A stretch of DNA of 64,000 nucleotides, taken from NCBI RefSeq assembly GCF_023715505.1, contig NZ_JAMBOH010000004.1, positions 124,001 through 188,000 on the forward strand. Reading direction: 5' to 3'. The number at the start of each line of letters is the position of its first letter. Within the stretch, counting starts at the first letter, position 1. A program made the position numbers and the translations under genes. This DNA comes from Neobacillus cucumis (lineage in GTDB: Bacteria > Bacillota > Bacilli > Bacillales_B > DSM-18226). Of the stretch, positions 8,065 through 17,697 are shown one piece after another. The notes beneath the pieces are model-generated. The model made no database searches, was not told the origin of the DNA, and worked only from the letters and a program-made list of their open reading frames with translations.

Positions 8065-8114
8065 CTTTGAGACTGTATAGCTCCAGCGCCTGTACGAGGC
8101 GCTTCCGCTTTTCT
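8064..8114. repeat. Minimal form of the mosaic intergenic repeat (copy E)
   Basis: About 50 bases in which the two terminal motifs of the repeat family (TAGCTCCAGCGCCT and AGGCGCTTCCGCTTTTCT) are joined directly. The junction forms the stem AGCGCCT/AGGCGCT with a five-base loop. The internal modules of copies A, B and D are absent. Confidence 0.75.
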
Positions 8115-8157
8115 GGGTATATTTATCATTATTGGCTTAAACCAGTTCACCTGAAAA

Positions 8158-8188
8158 TACAAACGTTTGTACTATTTTGTGGTAGAAT
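8158..8188 (+). promoter_or_regulatory. addBA promoter with overlapping palindrome
   Basis: An extended -10 sequence TGGTAGAAT ends 38 bases before the addB start. No good -35 box is seen; its place is taken by the perfect 14-base palindrome TACAAACGTTTGTA (8158-8171), a candidate operator. It lacks the GAAC-N4-GTTC core of LexA boxes. Confidence 0.45.
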
Positions 8189-8226
8189 GGGAGATACAGA
8201 GTTTCTTGGGAAAGGGAGGTTTTCTT

Positions 8227-11200
8227 ATGTCATTAAGAATTATTACAGGCAGGTCCGGCAGTGGAAAAACTGCATTTTTCCTAAATGAAATCCGCGAACG
8301 TCTTTTAGAAAATCCGGAAGGAAAACCGATTATTTATATCGTACCCGAACAAATGACATTTTTAACAGAATATCGTCTGGCGACAGACTCGCTCGTTGGC
8401 GGGATGATTCGGGCTCAGGTGTTCAGCTTTTCCCGTCTGGCATGGCGAATACTGCAAGAGACAGGCGGGATTACTCGTTATCATTTAAGTAGTGTTGGTA
8501 TGAGCATGTTGATACGTAAAATAATTGATGAACAAAAAGAAAATTTAAACATCTTCCAGAGGGCTGCTGATAAAAATGGATTTGTTCAGCAGCTTGAGCA
8601 AATGATTACTGAATTTAAGCGGTATTGTATTAGCCCAGAAGATTTAATTCAAAAAGCAGATCAGCTTGGAACAGATAGCTCCGTATCGAAAGCATTACAT
8701 GATAAATTAACAGATTTAGAGAAGGTTTATTCGGAATTTGAGGATGAAACCTTTGGGAAATATATTGATTCGGAAGATTATTTCCGCCTTTTGGCAGAGA
8801 AAATTTCAGTCTCGTCTTACTTAAAAGAAGCGGAAATTTATATTGATGGGTTTTACAGCTTTACACCGCAGGAATATCAAATCATTGCAGAATTAATGGC
8901 TCAGTGTAAACAAGTTTCAATTGCGATGACAACAGACCGCTTGTCTGTGGATTCAGCGCCAGATGAACTCGATCTATTCCGCTCTTCGGCAGAGGCCTGT
9001 TACAGCCTTTATGATATTGCTAAAACATGTGGTATTGAAATAGAACAACCTATCATACTGAATGAGCAAAAAAAATGGCCATCCCCCTCCTTACGCCATT
9101 TGGAGGCACAGTTTGATACTCGCCCAGCTCTGCCTTTTCATGGGGAAACTGAAATACAAATTAGTCAGGCCGTTAATCGGAGAGCAGAGATTGAAGGAAT
9201 CGCCCGGGAAATCCGTCATGTGGTTCAAACAAAAGGGTACCGTTATCGAGATATTGCCCTGTTAATTAGAAATGGCTCAGACTATCATGAAATCGTTGAA
9301 CCGGTTTTTGCCGATTATCAAATACCATATTTTATTGATCAGAAAAGGACCATGCTTAACCATCCCTTAATTGAATTGATTCGCTCAACGCTAGAAATCA
9401 TGAACTCTTTTTGGCGCTATGAATCCGTATTTAGAGCGATTAAAACAGAATTGCTCTATCCTCTCCAGGAGAATCCTGCTAAAATGCGCGAAAAGATGGA
9501 CAGGCTTGAAAATTATTGTTTGGCCTATGGGATTAATGGCAGTAAATGGACGAAAAAGGATCGTTGGGTTTATCGGAGAATAAGAGGTCTGGAATTAACG
9601 GGAAGCGGCCAGACAGATGCCGAAAAAGAAATGGAAAATGAATTAAACGAATTAAAACTTCTCATTACAGCTCCAATATTACGTTTGTCCAGACGTTTGA
9701 AAAAAGCCGATACCGGACGAAAGCTGTGCGAGGCGATTTATTTATACTTGGAAGAATTGGATATAGCCGATAAACTAGAGCATTGGAAAATGGCGGCAGA
9801 GGAAAGTGGAAACCTTGTAAGAATGCGAGAACACGAGCAAGTATGGAATGCCGTGGTAGATCTTCTCGATCAATATGTAGAAATATTAGGGGATGACCAA
9901 GTTAGCTTAAAGGCCTTTGCTGCTATTTTAGAAGCAGGCTTTGATTCCTTACATTTTTCACTTATTCCCCCTGCACTTGACCAAGTTTTAATTGGAGACT
10001 TGGAAAAATCCCGGCTAAATGATAGTAAGATTGTTTTTGTTGTGGGCGTAAATGAAGGAGTATTACCAGCCAAAATCTCAGATGAGGGCATTCTGGCTGA
10101 TGAGGACCGGGAACTATTGTTGGCAGAAGGGATGAATGTGGCACCAAGCAGCCGTACCCGTCTGTTAGATGAAAACTTCCTTGCCTATAAAGCTTTTACG
10201 GCACCCTCAGAGTTTCTTTATGTAAGTTATCCTCTTGCCAATGATGAAGGTAAAGCTCTAATTCCTTCGTCATACATCAAGCGTCTTAAGGAACTGTTCC
10301 CGGACATTCAGGAGGCTTATTATGTTGCAGACCCTTCAGAGCTTGACGAGGAGGGGCAGTTAGGGTTTGTATCTAATTTTACGACCACCCTTTCTTACCT
10401 AAACGCACAATTGCAATTGAAAAAGAGAAACTACCCCGTTGCTGATTTGTGGTGGGATGTGTATAACTACTATCTCCATAGCTCGTGGAAAAATAGGGCA
10501 GCCAAAGTGTTCTCGAGTCTTTTTTATACAAACAGGACGGTCCAATTGTCTACTGAGGTAGCAGATGCATTATATGGTGATATCATTCAGGCTAGTGTCT
10601 CAAGAATGGAATTATACAATGGCTGTGCTTTTTCTCATTTTGCCCAGCATGGCCTAAAGCTTCGTGAACGGCAAATTTTCCGGTTAGAAGCACCGGATAT
10701 AGGGGAATTATTCCACGCTGCTTTAAAACAAATTGCTGAGACCGTAAATGAGCAGAACATATCATGGGCTGAATTAACGCGTGGGCAATGTGAACATCTA
10801 GCAAGAAATGCTGTCAAAACCCTAGCTCCAAAGCTGCAAAATGAAATTCTACTAAGTTCCGAAAGACATCATTATATTCAGCGGAAGTTGGAACAAATCA
10901 TTACCCGTGCCTCGATTGTTTTGAGCGAGCATGCAAAGGTAAGTGGTTTTTCGCCGATTGGATTGGAATTGGCTTTTGGACCTAATGGGGAACTGCCGCC
11001 GCTAAGCTTCTCTTTGAAAAATGGCAAAAGAATGGAGTTGGCGGGGCGGATTGATAGGGTTGATCAAGCAAAAGCTGAGGATGATAGTGTCTTTTTAAGG
11101 GTAATTGATTATAAATCAAGTGAAAAAGATATTAATTTAACAGAAGTATACTATGGTTTAGCCTTACAAATGCTGACCTATCTGGATATCGTCATGACAC

Positions 11201-11721
11201 ACTCTACTGAATTGGTAGAAATGAAAGCGAGCCCTGCAGGGGTCCTTTATTTTCATGTTCATAATCCTTTTATTAATACAAAGAAAATGCTGACCATAGA
11301 TGAAATTGAAAATGAAATGATGAAAAAGTTTAAAATGAATGGGTTAATGCTTAGCGATCAAAGAGTAATACAGCTAATGGACCAATCTTTGGAGTCTGGA
11401 GACTCACAAATTGTAGCAGCCGGAATCAAGAAAGATGGTAATTTATCTAAAAAATCAAAGGTTGCCAGCTTAGAAGAATTTAATCAGCTAAGAAACCATA
11501 TCCGTACCATCTATCAGAAAACTGGAAACGCCATTGTAAGTGGTCAAATTGATATATCACCATTTAAATTGAAAGACAAAACACCATGTACTTTCTGTTC
11601 CTATAAATCTGTTTGTCAGTTTGATGAATCTATTGATAGCAATCATTTTCGGATTCTAACACCACATTCAAAGGATGAGATATTGGAATTGATCAAAGGG
11701 GAGGTTTCTCGAAATGAATAG
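8227..11721 (+). CDS. addB: ATP-dependent helicase/deoxyribonuclease subunit B (AddB)
   Basis: A 1164-residue protein, close to the B. subtilis AddB length. The N-terminus carries the Walker A motif GRSGSGKT (residues 8-15). The C-terminal nuclease domain has GELFHAALK, VIDYKSSEKD and the iron-sulfur cysteines: one in NGCAFSHF and three in TPCTFCSYKSVC (CX2CX5C). AddAB is the Firmicute RecBCD equivalent; it resects double-strand breaks up to Chi and loads RecA. AddB recognises Chi and cuts one strand. ATG 8227 follows GGGAAAGGGAGG. The stop overlaps addA by 8 bases, showing translational coupling. Confidence 0.97.
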   Translation: MSLRIITGRSGSGKTAFFLNEIRERLLENPEGKPIIYIVPEQMTFLTEYRLATDSLVGGMIRAQVFSFSRLAWRILQETGGITRYHLSSVGMSMLIRKIIDEQKENLNIFQRAADKNGFVQQLEQMITEFKRYCISPEDLIQKADQLGTDSSVSKALHDKLTDLEKVYSEFEDETFGKYIDSEDYFRLLAEKISVSSYLKEAEIYIDGFYSFTPQEYQIIAELMAQCKQVSIAMTTDRLSVDSAPDELDLFRSSAEACYSLYDIAKTCGIEIEQPIILNEQKKWPSPSLRHLEAQFDTRPALPFHGETEIQISQAVNRRAEIEGIAREIRHVVQTKGYRYRDIALLIRNGSDYHEIVEPVFADYQIPYFIDQKRTMLNHPLIELIRSTLEIMNSFWRYESVFRAIKTELLYPLQENPAKMREKMDRLENYCLAYGINGSKWTKKDRWVYRRIRGLELTGSGQTDAEKEMENELNELKLLITAPILRLSRRLKKADTGRKLCEAIYLYLEELDIADKLEHWKMAAEESGNLVRMREHEQVWNAVVDLLDQYVEILGDDQVSLKAFAAILEAGFDSLHFSLIPPALDQVLIGDLEKSRLNDSKIVFVVGVNEGVLPAKISDEGILADEDRELLLAEGMNVAPSSRTRLLDENFLAYKAFTAPSEFLYVSYPLANDEGKALIPSSYIKRLKELFPDIQEAYYVADPSELDEEGQLGFVSNFTTTLSYLNAQLQLKKRNYPVADLWWDVYNYYLHSSWKNRAAKVFSSLFYTNRTVQLSTEVADALYGDIIQASVSRMELYNGCAFSHFAQHGLKLRERQIFRLEAPDIGELFHAALKQIAETVNEQNISWAELTRGQCEHLARNAVKTLAPKLQNEILLSSERHHYIQRKLEQIITRASIVLSEHAKVSGFSPIGLELAFGPNGELPPLSFSLKNGKRMELAGRIDRVDQAKAEDDSVFLRVIDYKSSEKDINLTEVYYGLALQMLTYLDIVMTHSTELVEMKASPAGVLYFHVHNPFINTKKMLTIDEIENEMMKKFKMNGLMLSDQRVIQLMDQSLESGDSQIVAAGIKKDGNLSKKSKVASLEEFNQLRNHIRTIYQKTGNAIVSGQIDISPFKLKDKTPCTFCSYKSVCQFDESIDSNHFRILTPHSKDEILELIKGEVSRNE

Positions 11722-14700
11722 TATTGTGATTCCTCCGAAACCAGAAGGGGTTACCTGGACGAATGACCAGTGGAAGGCCATAGCAGCGAGAGATAAGAAT
11801 ATTCTTGTCGCTGCTGCTGCCGGTTCGGGGAAAACGGCAGTTCTTGTCGAACGAATCATCCGAAAGATTCTTTCGAAAGAAGTACCAATCGATGTCGATC
11901 AATTATTAGTCGTTACGTTTACGAGTGCTTCCGCTGCAGAGATGAGGCACCGAATCGGGGAGGCACTAGAAAAAGCAATCGACCAAAATCCAGAATCTAG
12001 AAATTTGCGAAAACAGCTTAATCTTTTAAACAAAGCTTCCATTTCAACGCTTCACTCTTTTTGTATGGAAGTCATCCGTAAATATTATTATTTAATTGAT
12101 ATTGACCCCGGCTTCCGTATCGCTGACCCAACTGAGGCCCAATTAATCAGAGATGAAGTGATGGAAGAATTATTTGAAGAGGAATATGGAAAAAGAGAGA
12201 ATGAAGCATTTTTTAATTTAGTAGATTCGTTTACAAGTGACCGCAGTGATGCTGCATTAATGGATATTGTTCGTTCCATTTACGACTTTGCTCAGTCTAA
12301 TCCTCTTCCTGATCGTTATTTGGAAAAAATCATTGCTATGTATCAGGTGGAGGAAATAGCGTCTATTGAGGAGCTTCCCTTTATCGATGTACTCCTTTTT
12401 GATATTAAGCTGCAATTAGAAGCTGCTAAAGAAATGATAAATCAAGCTCTTGAACTCACAAAGCGGCCAAATGGACCGGCACCTCGTGCAGAAAACTTTT
12501 TAGATGATTTGCAGGTCATTGACACCCTTATCAAAGCCTGGCAGGATTCCTGGAACACGCTTTACCAGGCAATGCAAACATGGTCTTTTACAAGAGCGAA
12601 ACAGGTAAAAGGGGATCACTATGATAAGGATTTAATAGACAAGGCACAGAAACTGCGGGACAAAGCTAAGAAAAAAATTCAAGGCATAAAGGATGAACTC
12701 TTTTCACGCCGGCCTGAAAGCTTTTTACGGGATATGGTGGAAATGCGTCCTTTAATTGCAACATTAGTTTATCTTGTAAAAGAGTTTTCAAAGCGGTTTG
12801 AGAAGGCAAAACAGGAAAAAGCGCTGGTCGACTATAACGACCTTGAACATTATTGCCTCGCTATTTTAACAGAAGGAATTTCAGATAAGGGTGAATTTCT
12901 TCCATCTGAAGCTGCCCTTGCTTACAGACTCCATTTTAAAGAAGTCTATTGCGACGAGTACCAGGATACGAATTTGGTGCAGGAGACTATTTTAAAGCTG
13001 GTGGCACAGGATGAAGAAGAAGTTGGTAATTTCTTTATGGTCGGTGACGTTAAACAGTCTATTTATCGTTTTCGTTTAGCGGAACCACAGCTTTTCCTTT
13101 CCAAATATAATCGTTTTACAGCGGATGGGTCCTCATCTGGTCTCCGCATTGACCTGGCTCAAAATTTCCGAAGCAGGAAAGAGGTCCTTGATGCCACTAA
13201 TTATCTCTTTAAACAGATTATGGGGGTCAAGGTAGGAGAAATCCAATACGATGAGGCAGCAGAACTGCGGAATGGTGCACCCTATCCTGAAAATACAAAA
13301 TATCCGGTAGAGTTAATACTCATTGATCAAAATGCCGAGAGTCACAAATCTGAAGAACTAGAAACAGACAACGAGAATGAAGCAGTGGAATTCGACACAG
13401 CCGATCTTGAACAATCGCAGCTAGAGGCAAGGGTAATCGCTGCTCAAATCAAGAAATTAATAAGCGATGGGGTTCCTATTTTTAACGCCAAAACCAAAAC
13501 GGAAAGACCGTTAATGTACCGGGATGTTGTGATCCTTCTTCGTTCGATGACTTGGGCACCGCAATTTATGGAGGAGTTCAAACAGCAAGGAATTCCTATT
13601 TATGCAAATTTATCAACCGGTTATTTTGAAGCAACAGAAGTATCCATTATGATGTCACTTCTTAGGGTTATTGATAATCCGTATCAGGATATCCCGCTTG
13701 CCTCCGTATTGCGTTCACCTATTGTTGGGTTAAATGAGGAGGAACTATCGAAAATACGGATTGGCAGGAAACGTGGTTCTTTTTGGGAGGCTGTTACTGC
13801 CTTTTGTTTAAGTAAAACTACGGAAGTAAATGAACCTTTTTATGAAAAGGTTCGAGCATTTTTTGACATGGTAACAGAATGGCGCTCGTTGGCAAGGCAA
13901 GGTTCGCTCTCAGAGTTGATCTGGCAGTTATATCGTGATACTCAATTTTACGACTTTACGGGCGGGCTGCCTGGCGGGAAGCAGCGGCAGGCAAATTTAC
14001 GCGCTTTATATGACAGGGCTCGACAATATGAACAGACATCGTTTCGAGGACTGTTTCGATTTTTACGATTTATTGAGCGCATGATGGAAAGAGGAGACGA
14101 TCTCGGGGCTGCGAGAGCGCTTGGCGAACAAGAGGATGTGGTCAGAATTATGACCATCCATAGCAGTAAAGGATTGGAATTTCCTGTTGTATTTATGGCG
14201 GGAATGGCACGAAACTTTAATATGACTGATATTCGCAAACCCTATATGCTGGATAAAGAACATGGATTTGCAGCGAAATATGTGAATGCTGAAAAAAGAA
14301 TATCATATCCATCATTGCCGCATATCGCTTTTAAGCAGAAAAAAAGGATGGAAATGCTCGCTGAAGAAATGCGAGTGCTATATGTTGCGATGACAAGGGC
14401 AAAGGAAAAGCTGTATGTGACAGCAACATTAAAAGATGCTGGCAAACAAATTGACAAGTGGAAAGACGTCTCCTTGCATAACGAATGGCTATTGAAAGAT
14501 TATGAGCGAGCTTCTGCTATGAGTTATATAGACTGGATTGGACCCGCACTCATCCGACATCAAGATGCTAGCGAACTATGGAATGGAGAAGAGGGTAATT
14601 GGGGGATGCCGCAGGAAATCTCAAACCATCCATCTTCTTGGAATATAACGTTACAACATGCTGATGAAATAAAAAAACAGGAAATTTCCATCGAAAATGA

Positions 14701-15493
14701 AGAGGATCACTTTCTTAAAAAGGTTGAAAGTTTAGAGCAGGTGCCATCTGATTCAAATCTAACGGATGAAATACATGCACGGCTTACGTGGGAATATCCT
14801 TTCCCTGGTGCTGCCAGCCATCGGTCAAAGCAATCAGTTTCGGAAATAAAACGTGTCCGGGAATTAACGGATGAATATAGCAGTACAGAACTGGTTGGGC
14901 GTTTTCGAAAATCCATCTTGAAACGTCCTAAGTTTATGCAGGAGAAACAATTAAGTCCCGCTGAACGTGGGACAGCCATGCATATGGTCATGCAGCATGT
15001 GGATTTGGCAAAAGAAGTGAATCAAAAGACAATTGTTGAACAATTAAACTGGATGGTTAACAATGAACTGTTAACCCCTGAACAAAGTGAAGTGATTGAT
15101 GCTAAATTGATTGCCCAATTTTTCACTTCACCGCTTGGACAAAGGTTTTATAAGGCCAAAACTGTTCACAGGGAAGTTCCCTTTACGGTTTCCTTACCTG
15201 CAAGTGAGGTTTATCCGGATTGGAATGAGGGAGATGAATCTGTTTTTGTACAAGGGATTATAGACTGTATCTTAGAGGATGAAGATGGTCTTGTGTTGAT
15301 TGACTATAAATCAGACGGGATAACGGACAGATATAAAGGCGGTTTCCAGCAGGCTAAAGTAATCCTTGAAGATCGCTACAAATTGCAAATTAACTTATAT
15401 ACGAAAGCGATCGAACAAATTTGGAAAAGAAATGTAGTTGAAAGGTATCTATTTTTCTTTGATGGTGCCCACATATTGAAGGTAGAAAAATAA
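11714..15493 (+). CDS. addA: ATP-dependent helicase/nuclease subunit A (AddA)
   Basis: A 1259-residue UvrD/Rep-type superfamily 1 helicase fused to a RecB-type nuclease. Visible motifs are Walker A VAAAAGSGKTAVL (about residue 33), Walker B/Q region YCDEYQDTN, GDVKQSIYRFR, the late helicase motifs TIHSSKGLEFPVVF and VAMTRAKEKLYV, and the nuclease motif LVLIDYKSDG near the C-terminus. With AddB it forms the double-strand-break resection enzyme and supplies the 3'-5' translocase. It is the second gene of the pair. In B. subtilis sbcD/sbcC follow addA, but here the gene ends at a terminator facing gerPF. Confidence 0.97.
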   Translation: MNSIVIPPKPEGVTWTNDQWKAIAARDKNILVAAAAGSGKTAVLVERIIRKILSKEVPIDVDQLLVVTFTSASAAEMRHRIGEALEKAIDQNPESRNLRKQLNLLNKASISTLHSFCMEVIRKYYYLIDIDPGFRIADPTEAQLIRDEVMEELFEEEYGKRENEAFFNLVDSFTSDRSDAALMDIVRSIYDFAQSNPLPDRYLEKIIAMYQVEEIASIEELPFIDVLLFDIKLQLEAAKEMINQALELTKRPNGPAPRAENFLDDLQVIDTLIKAWQDSWNTLYQAMQTWSFTRAKQVKGDHYDKDLIDKAQKLRDKAKKKIQGIKDELFSRRPESFLRDMVEMRPLIATLVYLVKEFSKRFEKAKQEKALVDYNDLEHYCLAILTEGISDKGEFLPSEAALAYRLHFKEVYCDEYQDTNLVQETILKLVAQDEEEVGNFFMVGDVKQSIYRFRLAEPQLFLSKYNRFTADGSSSGLRIDLAQNFRSRKEVLDATNYLFKQIMGVKVGEIQYDEAAELRNGAPYPENTKYPVELILIDQNAESHKSEELETDNENEAVEFDTADLEQSQLEARVIAAQIKKLISDGVPIFNAKTKTERPLMYRDVVILLRSMTWAPQFMEEFKQQGIPIYANLSTGYFEATEVSIMMSLLRVIDNPYQDIPLASVLRSPIVGLNEEELSKIRIGRKRGSFWEAVTAFCLSKTTEVNEPFYEKVRAFFDMVTEWRSLARQGSLSELIWQLYRDTQFYDFTGGLPGGKQRQANLRALYDRARQYEQTSFRGLFRFLRFIERMMERGDDLGAARALGEQEDVVRIMTIHSSKGLEFPVVFMAGMARNFNMTDIRKPYMLDKEHGFAAKYVNAEKRISYPSLPHIAFKQKKRMEMLAEEMRVLYVAMTRAKEKLYVTATLKDAGKQIDKWKDVSLHNEWLLKDYERASAMSYIDWIGPALIRHQDASELWNGEEGNWGMPQEISNHPSSWNITLQHADEIKKQEISIENEEDHFLKKVESLEQVPSDSNLTDEIHARLTWEYPFPGAASHRSKQSVSEIKRVRELTDEYSSTELVGRFRKSILKRPKFMQEKQLSPAERGTAMHMVMQHVDLAKEVNQKTIVEQLNWMVNNELLTPEQSEVIDAKLIAQFFTSPLGQRFYKAKTVHREVPFTVSLPASEVYPDWNEGDESVFVQGIIDCILEDEDGLVLIDYKSDGITDRYKGGFQQAKVILEDRYKLQINLYTKAIEQIWKRNVVERYLFFFDGAHILKVEK

Positions 15494-15496
15494 AAA

Positions 15497-15532
15497 AAAA
15501 TGACATAGACCATTGTGGTTTATGTCATTTTT
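15497..15532. terminator. Bidirectional terminator between addA and gerPF
   Basis: The stem AAAATGACATA...TATGTCATTTT (with further ACCA/TGGT pairing) lies between the converging stop codons, with A before and T after, so it can serve both strands. Confidence 0.8.
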
Positions 15533-15749
15533 AGTTATTACCCGCTATAGGCTGATCAATCAGATTCGTGTCAAGTACATTGGTGCCGCTTAAGCCGTTA
15601 TTCGTCACAATTATTCCTCCGGTATTAAATGCACCCGAGCCAGCATTCGTTTTAGAACTGCTTTTCGGGGAGATATAAACAGTATCACCAAATTGTACAA
15701 TTCCTCCGCCTACATTAACAATTTGTACTGGACCAAGGATTGCTGGCAT
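15531..15749 (-). CDS. gerPF: Spore germination protein GerPF
   Basis: A 72-residue protein starting MPAILGPVQIVNVGGGIVQFGD and carrying the family block YISPKSSSKTNAGSGAFNTG. GerPA and GerPF are paralogues of this pattern. GerP proteins are made late in the mother cell and are needed for germinants to pass the spore coat. The ATG at 15749 follows AAGGATG; the longer frame would add three residues. It is the last of six genes transcribed leftwards. Confidence 0.92.
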   Translation of the reverse strand: MPAILGPVQIVNVGGGIVQFGDTVYISPKSSSKTNAGSGAFNTGGIIVTNNGLSGTNVLDTNLIDQPIAGNN

Positions 15750-15805
15750 GAAAAACATCCTTTACTATTTAACTTACAGTTTTGGGCCATACATTACCAT
15801 ATGCA

Positions 15806-16195
15806 TTATCCTATTTCTTGTTCATGTCCGCGTGGAAGAAGCTGGCGGATATGTTTAATTCTTACCTCCATTGAAGCATGTTTTGTGTTTCCAATATGGA
15901 CAATAGATGAGTTTGATACGGCTGTAATATTAATATTATTTGCTTTAATAATGGGAGTTCGATTATGTCTTATAAATGAGATAGATTCATTGATAGGAGG
16001 GAGTTGGAGCGGCATTCTAAAAATGGAATACGAAGGAAAGTTTCCCTCGTTACCGAAAAATATTTCAGCTTCCCTTTGAACGGCAAGAGCTCGAGAGAAT
16101 CCATTCAGGATGCAGGAATCACCAAGTTGAATAACTGATGAGAATGAAAGAATTATGTTCTTAAAAGTGTCGACACTAGAGGTTCGGGTTAGCAT
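15806..16195 (-). CDS. gerPE: Spore germination protein GerPE
   Basis: A 129-residue protein beginning MLTRTSSVDTFKN, with the internal segments VIQLGDSCILNGFSRALAVQRE and SSIVHIGNTKHASMEVRIKHIRQLL typical of GerPE. It starts 20 bases inside the end of gerPD, so the two are coupled. It has a role in spore-coat permeability with the other Gerp proteins; the molecular activity is unknown. Confidence 0.9.
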   Translation of the reverse strand: MLTRTSSVDTFKNIILSFSSVIQLGDSCILNGFSRALAVQREAEIFFGNEGNFPSYSIFRMPLQLPPINESISFIRHNRTPIIKANNINITAVSNSSIVHIGNTKHASMEVRIKHIRQLLPRGHEQEIG

Positions 16196-16382
16196 AGCCT
16201 GGAGTCACGTCCTGTTCTAATGGAACAAAAGGTCCGATGATCAGAGACTCAGGAGGGGTGTCAAAAACAGAGGCCAACTGAATGGTCTCCGCATCGCCGA
16301 CTAAAAATAAGGAGGAGCTCGCAACCCCGATAACTTTTATGTTTTCTACATGAAGGATATGGTTGTAAACTTCAAAATTCAT
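16176..16382 (-). CDS. gerPD: Spore germination protein GerPD
   Basis: A 68-residue protein (slightly longer than B. subtilis GerPD) with the GerP-type core NIKVIGVASSSLFLVGDAETIQLAS. Its ATG overlaps the gerPC stop codon in an ATGA arrangement, and its 3' end overlaps gerPE. Position and order within the cluster support the assignment. Confidence 0.88.
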   Translation of the reverse strand: MNFEVYNHILHVENIKVIGVASSSLFLVGDAETIQLASVFDTPPESLIIGPFVPLEQDVTPGYANPNL

Positions 16383-16996
16383 TCTGGCTTCATTCCTTTC
16401 ATATTTTCAGGCAGGTTATTTAAAAAGGTCCAAACTCCATTTTGGATTTCCTGTTTGATTGCGTTAATGACAATTTCATCAATTAAAGGATCATTTTCAT
16501 CGGACCGAACTTTTCCAATGTTAACTTTTAGATGATGATCAATTCTGGTAGGCAGCTGGCGAATAATATCTTCCTTTATAAAAGCTAGATATGAATCGTT
16601 TGGTTGAATAGCTAACCTATTTTGAGCATCAAAAATTATTTGTGGTAAGTCAGCTTCTAAATAATGATAAATGGCTTCTTCTATCTTTATCGATCTCTGC
16701 ATTTGCTCTTTTGGAGGTATTGGTGATTTTAATGATTGGTTTTGGACAGCAAAGTCTTCGATATTAGACAAATCATTTGGATTTAAACCAATATTTAATG
16801 TGCCTTCGAGGGTCTCTACTTTCAATTGATCAAAGCTATATTCAATCCTATCTACATGAATTGTAGGCTTTTCTTTCACCTGCTTGAAATCCTTTTGTAA
16901 ATTTTGGATGGCTTGTTCTAACGCAGCAATCCTTTTTTCTTGGGCTTGAATATACATTTGCATCCATTGAAGATATTGGTTCAAATCCTGATACAT
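16379..16996 (-). CDS. gerPC: Spore germination protein GerPC
   Basis: A 205-residue protein, the largest of the cluster. The N-terminus is a predicted coiled coil (about residues 10-45: QAQEKRIAALEQAIQNLQKD), followed by the GerPC-like segment VDRIEYSFDQLKVETLEGTLNIG (only partly quoted by pattern: V-x-R-I-E-Y-x-F-D-Q-L-K). The start at 16996 follows GAGGTGAT; the longer frame begins at a GTG within that site. It acts in coat permeability to germinants. Confidence 0.9.
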   Translation of the reverse strand: MYQDLNQYLQWMQMYIQAQEKRIAALEQAIQNLQKDFKQVKEKPTIHVDRIEYSFDQLKVETLEGTLNIGLNPNDLSNIEDFAVQNQSLKSPIPPKEQMQRSIKIEEAIYHYLEADLPQIIFDAQNRLAIQPNDSYLAFIKEDIIRQLPTRIDHHLKVNIGKVRSDENDPLIDEIVINAIKQEIQNGVWTFLNNLPENMKGMKPE

Positions 16997-17106
16997 ATAA
17001 ATCACCTCACAAGCTTAATCCCCTATTTTTAACTATATGCACAATCAACACTCGATTTGCATAATTTAAATAAGTTCAACGGGAATAACGTTTTTATTTC
17101 CCCTTT

Positions 17107-17355
17107 TTAAGAGGTTCGAACAGCTGCTTGTAGAGGTACTGAAGGGGCTAATAACATTTGTGATCCAGATGGGTAGAATGGCACTCCTCCGGGCTTTATT
17201 CCTGACGGTGCAGGTTTTGTAAACCCTCCTGTATTAAACAAATTGGCCTGAGGTTTTATGATACCAGCACTGCCGATTTGTAAAACACTGGAGTTGGTTA
17301 TACCTCCAATTTTAATGAAATTTATATGAATGGATTGCTGGATATAAAAATTCAT
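17107..17355 (-). CDS. gerPB: Spore germination protein GerPB
   Basis: An 82-residue protein beginning MNFYIQQSIHINFIKIGGIT, with SSVLQIGSAGIIKPQANLFNTGG as in GerPB (motif given by its key parts S-V-L-Q-I-G-S-A-G). The ATG at 17355 follows GGGGATT. It is separated from gerPA by about 18 bases and from gerPC by about 110. Confidence 0.9.
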   Translation of the reverse strand: MNFYIQQSIHINFIKIGGITNSSVLQIGSAGIIKPQANLFNTGGFTKPAPSGIKPGGVPFYPSGSQMLLAPSVPLQAAVRTS

Positions 17356-17373
17356 TATTAAATCCCCCAATCA

Positions 17374-17595
17374 CTACATATTCAGGAAATTGTTTTGATC
17401 AATGACATCTGGGTCACTTGTATTAGTTGAACTTAATTGGTTATGAACGTTTAATTGTTCGCCGGTGTTAAAGGAACCAGCACCAGCAAATGTTTTAGCA
17501 GTAGCAAATGGCATTATTTTATATACATCCCCAATGTGAAAAACAGAACTGCTCCCCAGTGTGATAACCTGTGCAACTCCAACAATCGCTGGCAT
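17374..17595 (-). CDS. gerPA: Spore germination protein GerPA
   Basis: A 73-residue GerPA/GerPF-type protein starting MPAIVGVAQVITLGSSSVFH and containing KTFAGAGSFNTG. It is the first gene of the gerPA-PF operon. The start at 17595 follows AAAGGG and matches the family's usual MPAI start. A sigma-K-type promoter lies about 75-100 bases upstream, in line with late mother-cell expression known for gerP. Confidence 0.92.
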   Translation of the reverse strand: MPAIVGVAQVITLGSSSVFHIGDVYKIMPFATAKTFAGAGSFNTGEQLNVHNQLSSTNTSDPDVIDQNNFLNM

Positions 17596-17670
17596 AAACA
17601 ACACCCTTTTTTCTTTTCAAATTTTCACCTAAAAGATAGCATCTAGAGTTAGCGTTTAAAATTTCTTTAT

Positions 17671-17697
17671 TATCTTATGACTGGGCATTTGTAATGT
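17671..17697 (-). promoter_or_regulatory. Sigma-K-type promoter of the gerP operon
   Basis: On the minus strand the -10 element CATAAGATA fits the sigma-K pattern CATA-N3-TA, and a -35 AC (in TTCAC) is placed 16 bases upstream. It lies about 75 bases before the gerPA start codon. Confidence 0.7.

Noticed and set aside
14063..14457. Antisense reading frames inside addA and addB
   Set aside because: They lie wholly within strongly conserved genes, have no ribosome sites and show no family features.
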